Positions 25,518 through 35,703 of a DNA stretch of 64,000 nucleotides are shown one piece after another (position 1 is the first letter of the stretch; each line of letters begins with the position of its first letter). Where the stretch lies: positions 232,126 through 296,125 of the forward strand of contig JAPSFS010000003.1 in assembly GCA_035063785.1 (NCBI GenBank). Reading direction: 5' to 3'. The position numbers and the translations under genes were made by a program. The notes below the pieces were generated by a model. The model did no database searches. It saw only the letters and a program-made list of their open reading frames with translations, and was not told the origin of the DNA. The DNA comes from Comamonas_C sp026954015. GTDB lineage: Bacteria; Pseudomonadota; Gammaproteobacteria; Burkholderiales; Burkholderiaceae_C.

Positions 25518-26022
25518 GCCTGAAGCGCCTGCCATCACCCTCTGGCGCATCGCCAGCGACACGCCCGAATACACCGCCGACGACCTGAGCGGCGTCGGCG
25601 CCGAGCGCAGCGGCGGGCGCTGGAACGCGCGCGGCCAGCCGCTGGTGTACGCCAGCACCACGCGCGCCCTCGCCTGCCTGGAAACCGTGGTGCACCTGGG
25701 CGGGGGCCCGGCGCTGCCGCTCAATCGCTACCTCGTGCGCATCACCGTGCCCGCCGAGCTCTGGGCCGCGCGCACCGTGTTCGACGCCGCGCGGCACGTC
25801 GGCTGGGACGCCCTGCCCCCCGGGCGGGTCAGCATCGCCTGGGGCATGGCCTGGGCGCAGGAAAACGCGAGCTGCCTGGCCGAGGTGCCCTCGGTCATCG
25901 TGCCCGAGGAGAGCAACCTGCTCATCAACCCACGCCACCCCGACGCCCACCGGGTCAAGGCCGCCAAGCTGCGCCGCTGGCTGTATGACGCGCGTACCAT
26001 GCCCGCGCATGATCGTTCTTGA
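25510..26022 (+). CDS. RES-domain toxin (NAD+ degrading)
   Basis: The 170-aa RES-domain protein has the defining Arg-Glu-Ser arrangement: LWRIASDTPEYTADDLSG near the start, GGRWNARGQPLVYASTTRAL (Arg/Tyr region, about residues 36-55) with ACLETVVHLG, and late PEESNLLINPRHPD (about 138-151). Known RES toxins remove NAD+ and stop growth. The antitoxin lies immediately upstream and overlaps. The frame is intact and both partners are present, so the system is probably functional. Confidence 0.87.
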   Translation: MPEPEAPAITLWRIASDTPEYTADDLSGVGAERSGGRWNARGQPLVYASTTRALACLETVVHLGGGPALPLNRYLVRITVPAELWAARTVFDAARHVGWDALPPGRVSIAWGMAWAQENASCLAEVPSVIVPEESNLLINPRHPDAHRVKAAKLRRWLYDARTMPAHDRS

Positions 26023-26659
26023 TGCCCTGAGCCCCGCCCCGCGCTGCCTGCGCATGTTCCTGCTGGAAAAAGGCCTGCGTCTGCCCCTGCAACAGGTGGA
26101 CGTATTCACCGGCGAGAACCGCGCCGCGCCCTATCTTGCACACAACCCGGCCGGGCAGACGCCCGCGCTGCTGCTGGACGACGGGCACTGCATCGCCGAA
26201 TCGGTGGCAATCATGGAATACCTCGAAGAGCGCCACCCCGCGCCAGCGCTGATCGGCGCCACGCCCGAGGAGCGCGCCCTCACGCGCCAGTGGCAGCGCC
26301 GCGTGGAGCTCAACATCACGGAAAACATCCACAACGCCTTTCACTGGGCCGAGGGCCTGGCGCGCTTCACGGGGCGCATCCCGGTGGAGCCCGAGGCCGC
26401 GCCCGGCCTCAAGCGCGTGGCGCAGGACCGCATCGCCTGGCTGGACGCGATGCTGGGCGCGGGCCCGTGGCTGGCGGGCGAGCGCTTCACGGTGGCCGAC
26501 ATCTGGCTTTACGTGTGGCTGGACTTCGGTATCTCGGTGGGCCAGCCGTTTGATCGCGCGCTGCCTCGCGTCACCGCCTGGTTCGACCGGGTGGCCACGC
26601 GCGCGTCGGCTGCGGCCAGCCTGCACCCGGCCTGCAAGCCGGGCGGCGTGCGCGGCTGA
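26009..26659 (+). CDS. Glutathione S-transferase family protein
   Basis: The 216-aa protein has an N-terminal thioredoxin fold (MIVLDALSPAPRCLRMFLLE, then NPAGQTPALLLDDGHCIAES with the cis-Pro and ES glutathione contacts) and an all-helical C-terminal domain (AGERFTVADIWLYVWLDFG). The usual catalytic Ser/Tyr/Cys position near residue 10 is SPAPRC, so activity type is unclear. It overlaps the RES toxin end by 14 nt and may be transcribed with the TA pair without being part of it. Confidence 0.85.
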   Translation: MIVLDALSPAPRCLRMFLLEKGLRLPLQQVDVFTGENRAAPYLAHNPAGQTPALLLDDGHCIAESVAIMEYLEERHPAPALIGATPEERALTRQWQRRVELNITENIHNAFHWAEGLARFTGRIPVEPEAAPGLKRVAQDRIAWLDAMLGAGPWLAGERFTVADIWLYVWLDFGISVGQPFDRALPRVTAWFDRVATRASAAASLHPACKPGGVRG

Positions 26660-26711
26660 GCAGCTGCCGCGATCAGTTGGCAGCTTTCCCTCTCGCGGCA
26701 ATAATTTGCCC

Positions 26712-27203
26712 ATGTCCGTCTCCGCCATCAGCACCGCCTCGTGGATGCCGACGCAGCCATCTGCCTCGGCGCGCGCGAATGGCCGCAGCAAAGACCAGGA
26801 CAGCGTCACCACCACCGCCAGCACAAAAGACAAGCCGGCGCAGACCGACCCCAAGGTGCAGCAGCAGATCCTGCAGCTGCAGACACGCGACCGCGAGGTG
26901 CGTGCGCACGAGCAGGCGCACATGAGCGCGGGCGCGGGCCTCATTACCAGCGGCGCGCACTAGACCTACGAAACCGGGCAGGACGGCAGGCGCTACGCCG
27001 TGAGCGGCGAGGTCGGCATCTCCCTGGCCGAGGGCCGCACGCCTCAGGACACCATGGCACGCGCGCAGCGGATCCGCTCGGCGGCGTAGCCCTCGGGGCA
27101 GGACTTGGCGGTAGCTGCCAAAGTGGAGCAGCACCACGGCACGGGCGATGAAACTGCGGCCAACGACGAACAGCGCGCGCCACGGCTGGACGAGGCCGCT
27201 TGA
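26712..27203 (+). pseudogene. SprA-related putative metalloprotease, interrupted by two stops
   Basis: The frame reads MSVSAISTASWMPTQPSA, then VRAHEQAHMSAGAGLITSGA (with HEQAH, an HExxH-type motif), and is stopped by TAG at 26961. It resumes in the same frame with TYETGQDGRRYAVSGEVGIS and GRTPQDTMARAQRIRSAA. A second TAG is at 27087, and the remnant ends at TGA 27203. The continuous homology in one frame matches the SprA/CatA-related putative metallopeptidase family, so this is a recently broken copy. Alternatively a short fragment is still made. Confidence 0.75.
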
Positions 27204-27261
27204 GCACTGCCGGGCGAGCGCTTGCGGTGCCGTTTCGCGCCCGGGTTTTCAGTTCTCCGGC

Positions 27262-27732
27262 TCATCGCGCGCCGCGCAGCAGCTGCCACAGCGCCATCAG
27301 CACGAAGAGGACGAGCGAATACATCACCAGGCGGCGGCAATGCTCGGCAGGGTGACGTCGCGCTCGCTGCCGTCGGGCTCCTTGCACACGACGGTGCGCA
27401 AGATGCCCTGCTGGCCCGGTTTGTACGAATACCCCTGGGAATCGACCCGCACCTGGCCCTGGCGGCACACCCACGCGGCACCCGGCTGGATGACCGGTGG
27501 ATGACGGCGCCGCCAGCGGTGGCGATCATGAGGCGCAGAACAGGCTGATGCCCAGCACCCGCCACCATCTGAGACCCGGAAACCAGCGCAGGAGCAGGGA
27601 GCCGGGTGTGAGCTTCGAGGACATCCCGAGCCTGCGCAGCACCACGCGCATGATGAAGAAGGGCAGCACGAGAGAGAGCGCGGTCGTGACCAGGGTGATC
27701 CACATGCCCAGGGTCATGTCGTGCGTCGCCAT
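27262..27732 (-). pseudogene. Frameshifted small membrane protein
   Basis: Three frames together look like one gene. The N-terminal part (27732-27526) begins MATHDMTLGMWITLVTTALS with a membrane helix and ends LRWWRVLGISLFCAS. A middle part in another frame (about 27490-27330) reads WVCRQGQVRVDSQGYSYKPG, then VVCKEPDGSERDVTLPSIA. A last part returns to the first frame as MYSLVLFVLMALWQLLRGAR and stops at 27262. At least two frameshifts are needed. The family is not recognised. Sequencing error cannot be excluded. Confidence 0.5.
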
Positions 27733-27757
27733 CCTGGTGTTCCCCTTGCTTCGTGCG

Positions 27758-29854
27758 TTATCGCGGTGCGTCGAGCACGGCGTGGCAGAGCTCGCGTGCG
27801 GTGCGCTCGGGGCTCTTGATCATGCCGCACATGCGCGGGCTGCTCCAGACCAGCGTGCGCGCGGCGGGCTGCCAGGCCAGCGGCCAGTCGCCCGCCGTGG
27901 TGTCCTCCACGCGGCGCGCGCTGCCGCTGGCCATGTCCAGCACCATGATGCCCTCGGCGCTCGGGTAGATGAGGTGCGCGTCGTCGGAGAGCAGGTGGCG
28001 CAGCTCCCAGCTGCCCTCGTACAGGTCGCGCGTGGCGTCCGTACCGCTCAGGCGGCTGCGCAGGATGAGGCGCCCGCGCGCCTGGTCGCTCAGCCACACG
28101 AGCTGGCCCGCCACCAGGCGCTCGCTGCCCGGCAGGTAGCCTTCGTCCTTGAGCTGGCGCGCGGCCTCGCGGGCGGCCTGCTGCTGGCGCTCAAGCGCAT
28201 CGAGCGCCGCCGTGGGCCGCGTCGGGGCCGTGCCCGGCGGCAGGGGCTCGAGCGAGGCGGCCGAGTTCAGGGGCTGCCAGCTGCCCTTGGCGCCGTAGCG
28301 TCCATCTTCGTCGAGCAACGAGGTGCTGATGTGCAGCAGCGGCCCCTGCCAGAGCATGAACGTGGGGATGGCGCCCGCGCTCCGCGGGCTCAGGCGCGCG
28401 GGTGTGAGCGCGGGTGAGGCGGCCACGGCCGGCCCGCCCGCGAGGGGCAGCATCCAGATGCGGCGTCCGTGGCCGGCTTCCCGGCAGTCCATCTCCACGG
28501 CCAGCGCCCCCGCCGACGCATCGAGCGCACCCTGACGGGCCTCACAGCCTGCAGTGGTGAAACCCATGGAGTGCAGGCTGTCGTCCGGCAGGCTGGCAAG
28601 GCGCGTGACATGCAGCGGCGGGTTCACCTGCGCACCCAGCTGCGCCAGGCGCGCCTGGTACTGCTCGCGCAGGCAGGCATCGACGGTCATGTCCTTGCGC
28701 GCATCATCGAGCGTGCGCGTGCCAATGCAGCGGCGGTCGCGCTCAGTGATCCACTGCGTCTGCCGGCGGCGCAGGGCGGCGGGGTTGGCCGAGCGCGCGA
28801 GGGCCTGGCGGTAACGGCCCGCCAGCGCCACATCCAGCTCGGCCAGCGCCGGGCGCTCGCACAGCAAGTGCTCGGCCACGCGGCTGGCCTTGGCACAGTC
28901 AAAGCTGGGCTGCGCGCTGGCTGCACGAGAGGCAGGGGCAGGGCCCGCCGCGGCGGGGGCGGGCCCGGCGGAATCAGCAGGGGCCGTGGCGGCAGCCGCA
29001 GGCAGCTGCAGGAAGCAGACCTGGCGCTCTTTCACCACCTGGCCCGCAGGCGCACCGGTGCATGGCGCACCCTGCTCGCGCACCACGGCGAGCCAGCCAC
29101 CGGCGGGGTCAAAGCCCATCGGGCGATCGCCCTGCTCCGTGCCCGCGATCCGCTGCGCGGTGGTCAGCGGCACGAGGGGCTGCACGACGATGCCCTCCTG
29201 CGTGGGGTAGATGGCGCGCGAGGCGGGGGCGTCGAGCAACGCATCCTCCAGCTCCCAACCGCCATCGGCGAGCACTTGCGGCTTTTGCCCCGGGCGGCCG
29301 AGCATGAGGCGCATGCTGCCGTGGCCACGGTTGACGCGCCAGATGACGACGCGCTCGTTGGCCTGCTCGTCGTAGGCGTTGTCCGGGTCGGGGATGGGGT
29401 AGGTCTCGACGAGCTTGCCGGGCTCATCCGGCCAGTGCTCGGGCACTTGCAGCACCACGCCCTGCGCGCCGCTGGCGTCGGCGGCATAGACCTGGGCCGA
29501 GCCGTTGAAGAGCCGCGCCCAGACATGGAGACGCCCGTCCTGCCCCCAGCGCAGACCCTCGATGGTGGAGATGCGGTCCATCTGCTTCGGGTCGGGCCTG
29601 CCGGGCTCGGGCGTGACCGCAAAGCGCCGCTGCGCCTCGCGCAGGTAGAGCCACGCGCGGCTGCCATTGCTCACGGCCAGCATCTTGCCGCCGGGTGAAA
29701 GGCGCATGGACAGGGCCCCGGTGGCCACTTCCGGTTCGCCCACGGCGGCATAGGCCACGCCCTGCACGGCGGTGGGCATGACGGCGGGCGCGGTGCCGGG
29801 TGTGGCCCCGCTTGATGCCGCGCACAGCAGCAAGGCGAAGGCCAGACGCTTCAT
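27758..29854 (-). CDS. Secreted protein: propeller-like module + LprI domain + second propeller-like module
   Basis: The 698-aa protein has a cleavable signal peptide (MKRLAFALLLCAASSGATPG). Residues about 40-290 look like a TolB-type beta-propeller with YPTQEGIVV and RPMGFDPAGGWLAVV segments. Residues about 310-400 are an LprI-like domain (PSFDCAKASRVAEHLLCERP, ITERDRRCIGTR) with paired cysteines. The rest is a second propeller-like part ending IYPSAEGIMVLDMASGS. The second half resembles the neighbouring 433-aa protein throughout. It overlaps that gene by 4 nt. LprI proteins can inhibit lysozyme; whether this one does is unknown. Confidence 0.75.
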   Translation of the reverse strand: MKRLAFALLLCAASSGATPGTAPAVMPTAVQGVAYAAVGEPEVATGALSMRLSPGGKMLAVSNGSRAWLYLREAQRRFAVTPEPGRPDPKQMDRISTIEGLRWGQDGRLHVWARLFNGSAQVYAADASGAQGVVLQVPEHWPDEPGKLVETYPIPDPDNAYDEQANERVVIWRVNRGHGSMRLMLGRPGQKPQVLADGGWELEDALLDAPASRAIYPTQEGIVVQPLVPLTTAQRIAGTEQGDRPMGFDPAGGWLAVVREQGAPCTGAPAGQVVKERQVCFLQLPAAAATAPADSAGPAPAAAGPAPASRAASAQPSFDCAKASRVAEHLLCERPALAELDVALAGRYRQALARSANPAALRRRQTQWITERDRRCIGTRTLDDARKDMTVDACLREQYQARLAQLGAQVNPPLHVTRLASLPDDSLHSMGFTTAGCEARQGALDASAGALAVEMDCREAGHGRRIWMLPLAGGPAVAASPALTPARLSPRSAGAIPTFMLWQGPLLHISTSLLDEDGRYGAKGSWQPLNSAASLEPLPPGTAPTRPTAALDALERQQQAAREAARQLKDEGYLPGSERLVAGQLVWLSDQARGRLILRSRLSGTDATRDLYEGSWELRHLLSDDAHLIYPSAEGIMVLDMASGSARRVEDTTAGDWPLAWQPAARTLVWSSPRMCGMIKSPERTARELCHAVLDAPR

Positions 29855-31152
29855 GGCATGCGCACGCCATCGACGTGAGCGATGCAGATGAACTGGCCCT
29901 TGTGCGCCTCCTTTGCGCCGCCGCAGGGGCGGGGGCTGGCCCAGGCGAGCGTGCCGGTTCGGGACGCCCAGGCCAGGGGCAGGTCGCCCGCGGCGGTGCC
30001 TGCGATGCGCTGCGTGGTGCCCTGCGCGAGGTCATGCACCTGCAGGCCCAGCGGCGTGGGGTAGATCACGTGCCAGTTGTCATAGGCCAGACGCAGCAGT
30101 TCGCTGCCACCCCGCGCGAGCTCCACCCGCGGGCCGGGCGGGGCCATGCTTTGTGCGTTCAGCGTCCAGGTGTCGCCACCCGGGTTGCCGATCCAGACCA
30201 GGCGCGTGTTGTACAGGCTGAAGTGCTGCGTGCCGTCGGGGTCGCGCTTGCCTGTGGGCACGCCCTTGCGCCCGAGGTTGAGCGCGCCGTCCATGATGGC
30301 GTCGGCTATGCCGTTCATGAGGCGCCCTTCGTCACTGCCGAAGAAGGTGCCGATGCGCTCGCCGAAGAACATCGCTATGCGCTCGGGCACGTTTTCGATG
30401 CGCGTGCTGCCGTTGCGCATGGTGGCGGTGAAGCGGGCGGCAAGCCAGTCGGCATCTTCCCCCGATGCGGCGGGCTCCTTGAGCCTGGTTTCCTGCACGG
30501 TGAAGACGTAGAGCGTGTCCCCGTCCCAGTAAAAATCGGTGCCGGTGGTGCGGATGCGCTCGCCATGCGGGTCGCTGCTGCCAAGCTCGGGCGTGGCCGC
30601 CGTGGTGCGCTCGCCGTCCTCGACGAGCCACACGCGCCGGCCCTGGCCGGCCTGCTCGCAATTGACCTCCACCGCCAGCACCTTGCCGCTGTCGTCAAAC
30701 GCCCCCTGCATGGCGTCGCAGCCCTTGCGCGTGAGGCCAAGTTTTTCGCGCGCGGCGCCGGTGACGTTCACGAGCGCGGAGGGCAGCAGCGGCGGCGCGA
30801 CGCGATCGCGCAGCGCCTGCATGCGCGAGGCGTAGCTCGCGGCCATGCAGGTGGCTACGCGCGCGTCCTTGCGCACGGCGTCAAACGGCGCACCGGCAAT
30901 GCATTCTGCGTCGCGTTCGCGCAGCCAGGCGAGCTGCTCTTTCTTGAGCGCCTCGGGGTCGCTCGCCTTCTGGCGCGCCTGTCCGTACACGCGCGCCGCC
31001 TGGGCGTCCATGCGCGCGAGCGTGGCGTCGGCGCAGATCAGCCGCTCGGCCGTGCTTTTGGCAGCCTTGCAGTCAAAGCTCGGTTGCGGCGGCTCGGTGG
31101 CCCAGGCGGGTGCGGCCAGCAGCAGCGACAGGCACAGGAGAGGCAGGCGCAT
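29851..31152 (-). CDS. Secreted LprI-domain protein with propeller-like C-terminal part
   Basis: The 433-aa protein starts MRLPLLCLSLLLAAPAWATE, a signal peptide with an AWA cleavage site; this fixes the start at 31152, and AAAGGATCC gives an RBS. An LprI-like domain follows (PSFDCKAAKSTAERLICADA, WLRERDAECIAG). The C-terminal part contains GLTRKGCDAMQGAFDDSGKV and ends VIYPTPLGLQVHDLAQGTTQ. It aligns with the second half of the next gene's product. It lies 14 nt after the lipoprotein gene, so the three genes form one operon. Function is not known. Confidence 0.75.
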   Translation of the reverse strand: MRLPLLCLSLLLAAPAWATEPPQPSFDCKAAKSTAERLICADATLARMDAQAARVYGQARQKASDPEALKKEQLAWLRERDAECIAGAPFDAVRKDARVATCMAASYASRMQALRDRVAPPLLPSALVNVTGAAREKLGLTRKGCDAMQGAFDDSGKVLAVEVNCEQAGQGRRVWLVEDGERTTAATPELGSSDPHGERIRTTGTDFYWDGDTLYVFTVQETRLKEPAASGEDADWLAARFTATMRNGSTRIENVPERIAMFFGERIGTFFGSDEGRLMNGIADAIMDGALNLGRKGVPTGKRDPDGTQHFSLYNTRLVWIGNPGGDTWTLNAQSMAPPGPRVELARGGSELLRLAYDNWHVIYPTPLGLQVHDLAQGTTQRIAGTAAGDLPLAWASRTGTLAWASPRPCGGAKEAHKGQFICIAHVDGVRMP

Positions 31153-31166
31153 GGGGATCCTTTGCG

Positions 31167-32165
31167 TCAGTGGGGGTCTGGCCACTGCAAGTCCTGGCAC
31201 TGGGCCGCGCCCGGCCGCAGCGTGATCGATTGCACGATTTCGGTGCTCTGCCCGCAGAACTCGCTCAGACGCAGCTCGCGCGTGTCCACGGTGTAGCGGC
31301 CATCGCGGCGGGTGATGACGAGGGTGGAGGCATCGGGCGCTTCCTCGCCCCAGCGGATGGTGGCCTGGTGCGGTGCATCCTGCCAGGTGGTTGCCGTTTG
31401 CGGGTCTTCGCCGCTGCGGCGTGCATCCACGCTGCAGCTCATGCCTTCGGGCACGACCGAGAAATAGCCGATGCGACTCAAGCGCCCGGCGCTGTCAAGC
31501 TGCAGGCTGAGCGACTGCTCGCCGCGCGCCTGGTCCCGGCTCTCGCACTGGAGCTCGACGGGCGCGCCCGTGCCGGGGGCGAGCACGGCCTTTTCATCCA
31601 GGGGTTCGAGCGGCCAGGGGTCGCCCGGCTGGCCGCTGCTCACCATGGGCATGCCCGCGCCCCAGGTGATCGTGGCGGTGTCCTCGTCGCTGCTTTCGTA
31701 GCCGGTCTGATACATCGCAAGGCCCCCGTTGAGGCGCTCGCCCACGATGAGGCTGCCACCGCGCTCCGAAGGCAGGTTGAGCACGAACCAGCGGTTGGCG
31801 CAGATGGTGGTGAATTCGGGAATGTCTTCGTCGCCGATGGTGATGCTTTCCTCGGCATCGGCGGGGATGAGCACTGCGTCCTGCACGTGCTGGCCGCCTT
31901 GCACGAGCTGCATTTGCACCTGAAAGCCCGCTTCCGTTCTTTGCATGAGCACCTCGAACTCGCCCTTGCCTTGTTGCCGCCACGCGGCCAGAGACTGGCA
32001 GCCCGAGGCCGCCTCCTGCTTGGGCGGAACTGCGTCCGTGGGGGCAGGCGCACTGGTATCTGCAACTGCGGGGGCGGGCGGTGAGGCGGGTGAGGGGGCG
32101 GGTTTGTCGCAGGCGGTCAGCCACGCAAGGCTCAGGAGCAGGGCGGCGCGTTGGAAGCTGGGCAT
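31167..32165 (-). CDS. Lipoprotein of unknown function
   Basis: The 332-aa protein has a lipoprotein signal peptide (LLLSLAWLTACDKPAP; lipobox LTAC near residue 19), followed by a Pro/Ala-rich linker and a globular region rich in beta strands (FVLNLPSERGGSLIVGERLN; VVPEGMSCSVDARRSGEDP). The residue after Cys is Asp, which in gammaproteobacteria signals inner-membrane retention. I recognise no family. It is the first gene of the three-gene LprI cassette. ATG 32165 is chosen because the signal peptide starts there. Confidence 0.75.
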   Translation of the reverse strand: MPSFQRAALLLSLAWLTACDKPAPSPASPPAPAVADTSAPAPTDAVPPKQEAASGCQSLAAWRQQGKGEFEVLMQRTEAGFQVQMQLVQGGQHVQDAVLIPADAEESITIGDEDIPEFTTICANRWFVLNLPSERGGSLIVGERLNGGLAMYQTGYESSDEDTATITWGAGMPMVSSGQPGDPWPLEPLDEKAVLAPGTGAPVELQCESRDQARGEQSLSLQLDSAGRLSRIGYFSVVPEGMSCSVDARRSGEDPQTATTWQDAPHQATIRWGEEAPDASTLVITRRDGRYTVDTRELRLSEFCGQSTEIVQSITLRPGAAQCQDLQWPDPH

Positions 32166-32233
32166 GCGGTGAAGGGCGCGAAGTGGATCACATCGTCTTA
32201 TCGGCGCCCGGTATGTCGCACTGAAGGCCCGAG

Positions 32234-33774
<1,541 letters not shown>

Positions 33775-33778
<4 letters not shown>

Positions 33779-35679
33779 GGCGCGGCCTTTTTTGCTCTGG
33801 TTGCGAGAGCTGCCAGCGCGCGCCCATATTGGCCTGCACCCGAAATTCCCTGTGGAAACAGCAGGATGAGCACGAGCATGATCGCACCCATCAGCGCGCG
33901 CCAGTAGTCGGTGGCGTGCGCCACGCTGTCGTGCAGCCAGGTGAAGGCGGCCGCGCCCACCACCGGCCCGGCCAGCGCGTGCACACCGCCGAGCAGCACC
34001 ATGACGAGCGCATCGACCGAGCTGCTCACCGACAGCGCATCGGGCGCCACGCCGCCCTTGGAAAACGCGAACAGCGCGCCCGCGAGCCCGGCCGCCAGCC
34101 CCGCCACGGTGAAGGCCAGCCATTGCACGCGGCGCACCGGCAGGCCCACGGCCTCGGCTCGCGCGCCCGAATCGCGCGCCGCGCGCAGCGCCCAGCCAAA
34201 CGGCGCATGCAGCAGGCGGCGCAGCAGGGATACGCCCAGCGCGCAGAGCAGCAGCACCAGCCAGTAAAAGCGCGCGCCCTCCTGCAGCCATGCGGGTGGC
34301 CACACGCCCGTGAGGCCGTTGCTGCCGCCCGTGAAGCTGTCCCACTGGTAGGCCACGGCCCAGGTGATCTGCGCGAACGCCAGCGTGAGCATCGCCAGGT
34401 AAATGCCCGTGAGGCGCATGCAGAACCACCCGTAGACCAGCGCCCCCGCCGCCGCCACCAGGGGCGCCACCACCAGCGCCGCCGCGAACGGCCAACCCGC
34501 CGCCTGCGCCAGCAAGGCCGCGCCATACGCGCCCAGGCCGAAGTAGGCCGCGTGGCCGAAGGAGTGCAGCCCGCCCGGCCCGACGATGGCCGCGAGGCTG
34601 GCCGCGAACAGCGCGGCGATGGCGATGTCGGTGAGCAGCACCAGCGCGTAGCTCCGCGCACCCAGCAAGAAGGGCAGCAGCGCCAGCACTGCGAGCAGCA
34701 GCGCCCAGACCAGGGCTGCGCCCCGTCCGCCGCGCGGCTGCCACGGCGGTGGTGCCTCGCCGCGCGCCACCACCGGCGCGCGCCCCATCAACCCCCAGGG
34801 ACGCCAGACCAGCACCAGCGCCATCACGAGGAATTCCGCCACCAGCGTGAGCTGCGGAAACGCCACGCTGAGTGACCCGATCTGCACCACGCCGAGCCAG
34901 ATGCACACCGCCTTGAGCTCGGCGATGAGCAGCGCCGCGATGAACGCGCCCGAGAGCGACCCCATGCCGCCCACGACCACGACGACGAAGGCCGAGGCCA
35001 CCATGGGCAGGTCGAGCTCCAGATTCGCCGGCTCGCGCGGCAGTTGCAGCGCCCCGGCCAGCCCCGCCAGCAGCGCGCCGAGCGCGAACACCGCCGTGAA
35101 CAGCCAGGCCTGGCGCACGCCCAGGGCGCCGAGCATTTCGCGGTCTTGCGTGGCGGCGCGCACCAGCGTGCCCCAGCGCGTGCGCTGGAGCACCAGCGTG
35201 AGCAGCAGCAGCACCAGCGGCCCGACGGCGATCAGGAGCAGGTCATACGCCGGAAAGCGCCGGCCGAGGATCTGCACCGCGCCCGAGAGCCCCGGCGCGC
35301 GCGGCCCGAGCAGGTCCTGCGCGCCCCAGACCCACAGCGCCGCGTCGCGGATGATGAGCACGAGGGCAAAGGTGGCGAGCAACTGCAGCAGCTCGGGCGC
35401 GTGGTACAGGCGCCTGAGCAGCAGGATTTCCACCACCGCGCCCAGCAGAGCGACGGCGAGCGGCGCCAGCAGCAGCGCGGGCCAGAAGCCGACTGTGCCC
35501 GCCAGGTGCTCGACGCAGGAATACGCGAGGTACAACCCCAGCACATAGAGCGAGCCGTGCGCGAAGTTGACGATGCGCGTGACGCCGAAGACCAGCGACA
35601 GGCCGACGGCGACGAGAAACAGCGTCGAGCCGCTCGCCAGCCCGTTGAGCAGCTGGACGAGCAGGCCCGACAGATCCAT
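33775..35679 (-). CDS. livHM: Fused LivH-LivM branched-chain amino-acid ABC transporter permease
   Basis: The 634-aa protein joins two permeases. Residues about 1-290 are LivH-like (GLASGSTLFLVAVGLSLVFG, then GGMGSLSGAFIAALLIAEL). Residues about 320-630 are LivM-like (GPGGLHSFGHAAYFGLGAYG, then GLPVRRVQWLAFTVAGLAAG and GGVHALAGPVVGAAAFTWLH). A hydrophilic linker with a PPPWQPRGGRG stretch connects them. Such LivHM fusions occur in Comamonadaceae. The ATG at 35679 is used; the TTG two codons upstream is less likely. The last residues are encoded by repeat-like DNA. Confidence 0.88.
33785..33845 (+). repeat. Interspersed repeat-like sequence at the livHM 3' end
   Basis: AGAGCTGCCAGCGCGCGCCC followed by ATATTGGCCTGCA resembles the first arm and tail of the repeat, but the central hairpin is not preserved. 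It encodes the last residues of LivHM. This is the weakest of the listed copies. Confidence 0.3.
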
Positions 35680-35703
35680 GGGCAAAGCCGTGGACGGCGG
35701 CGC

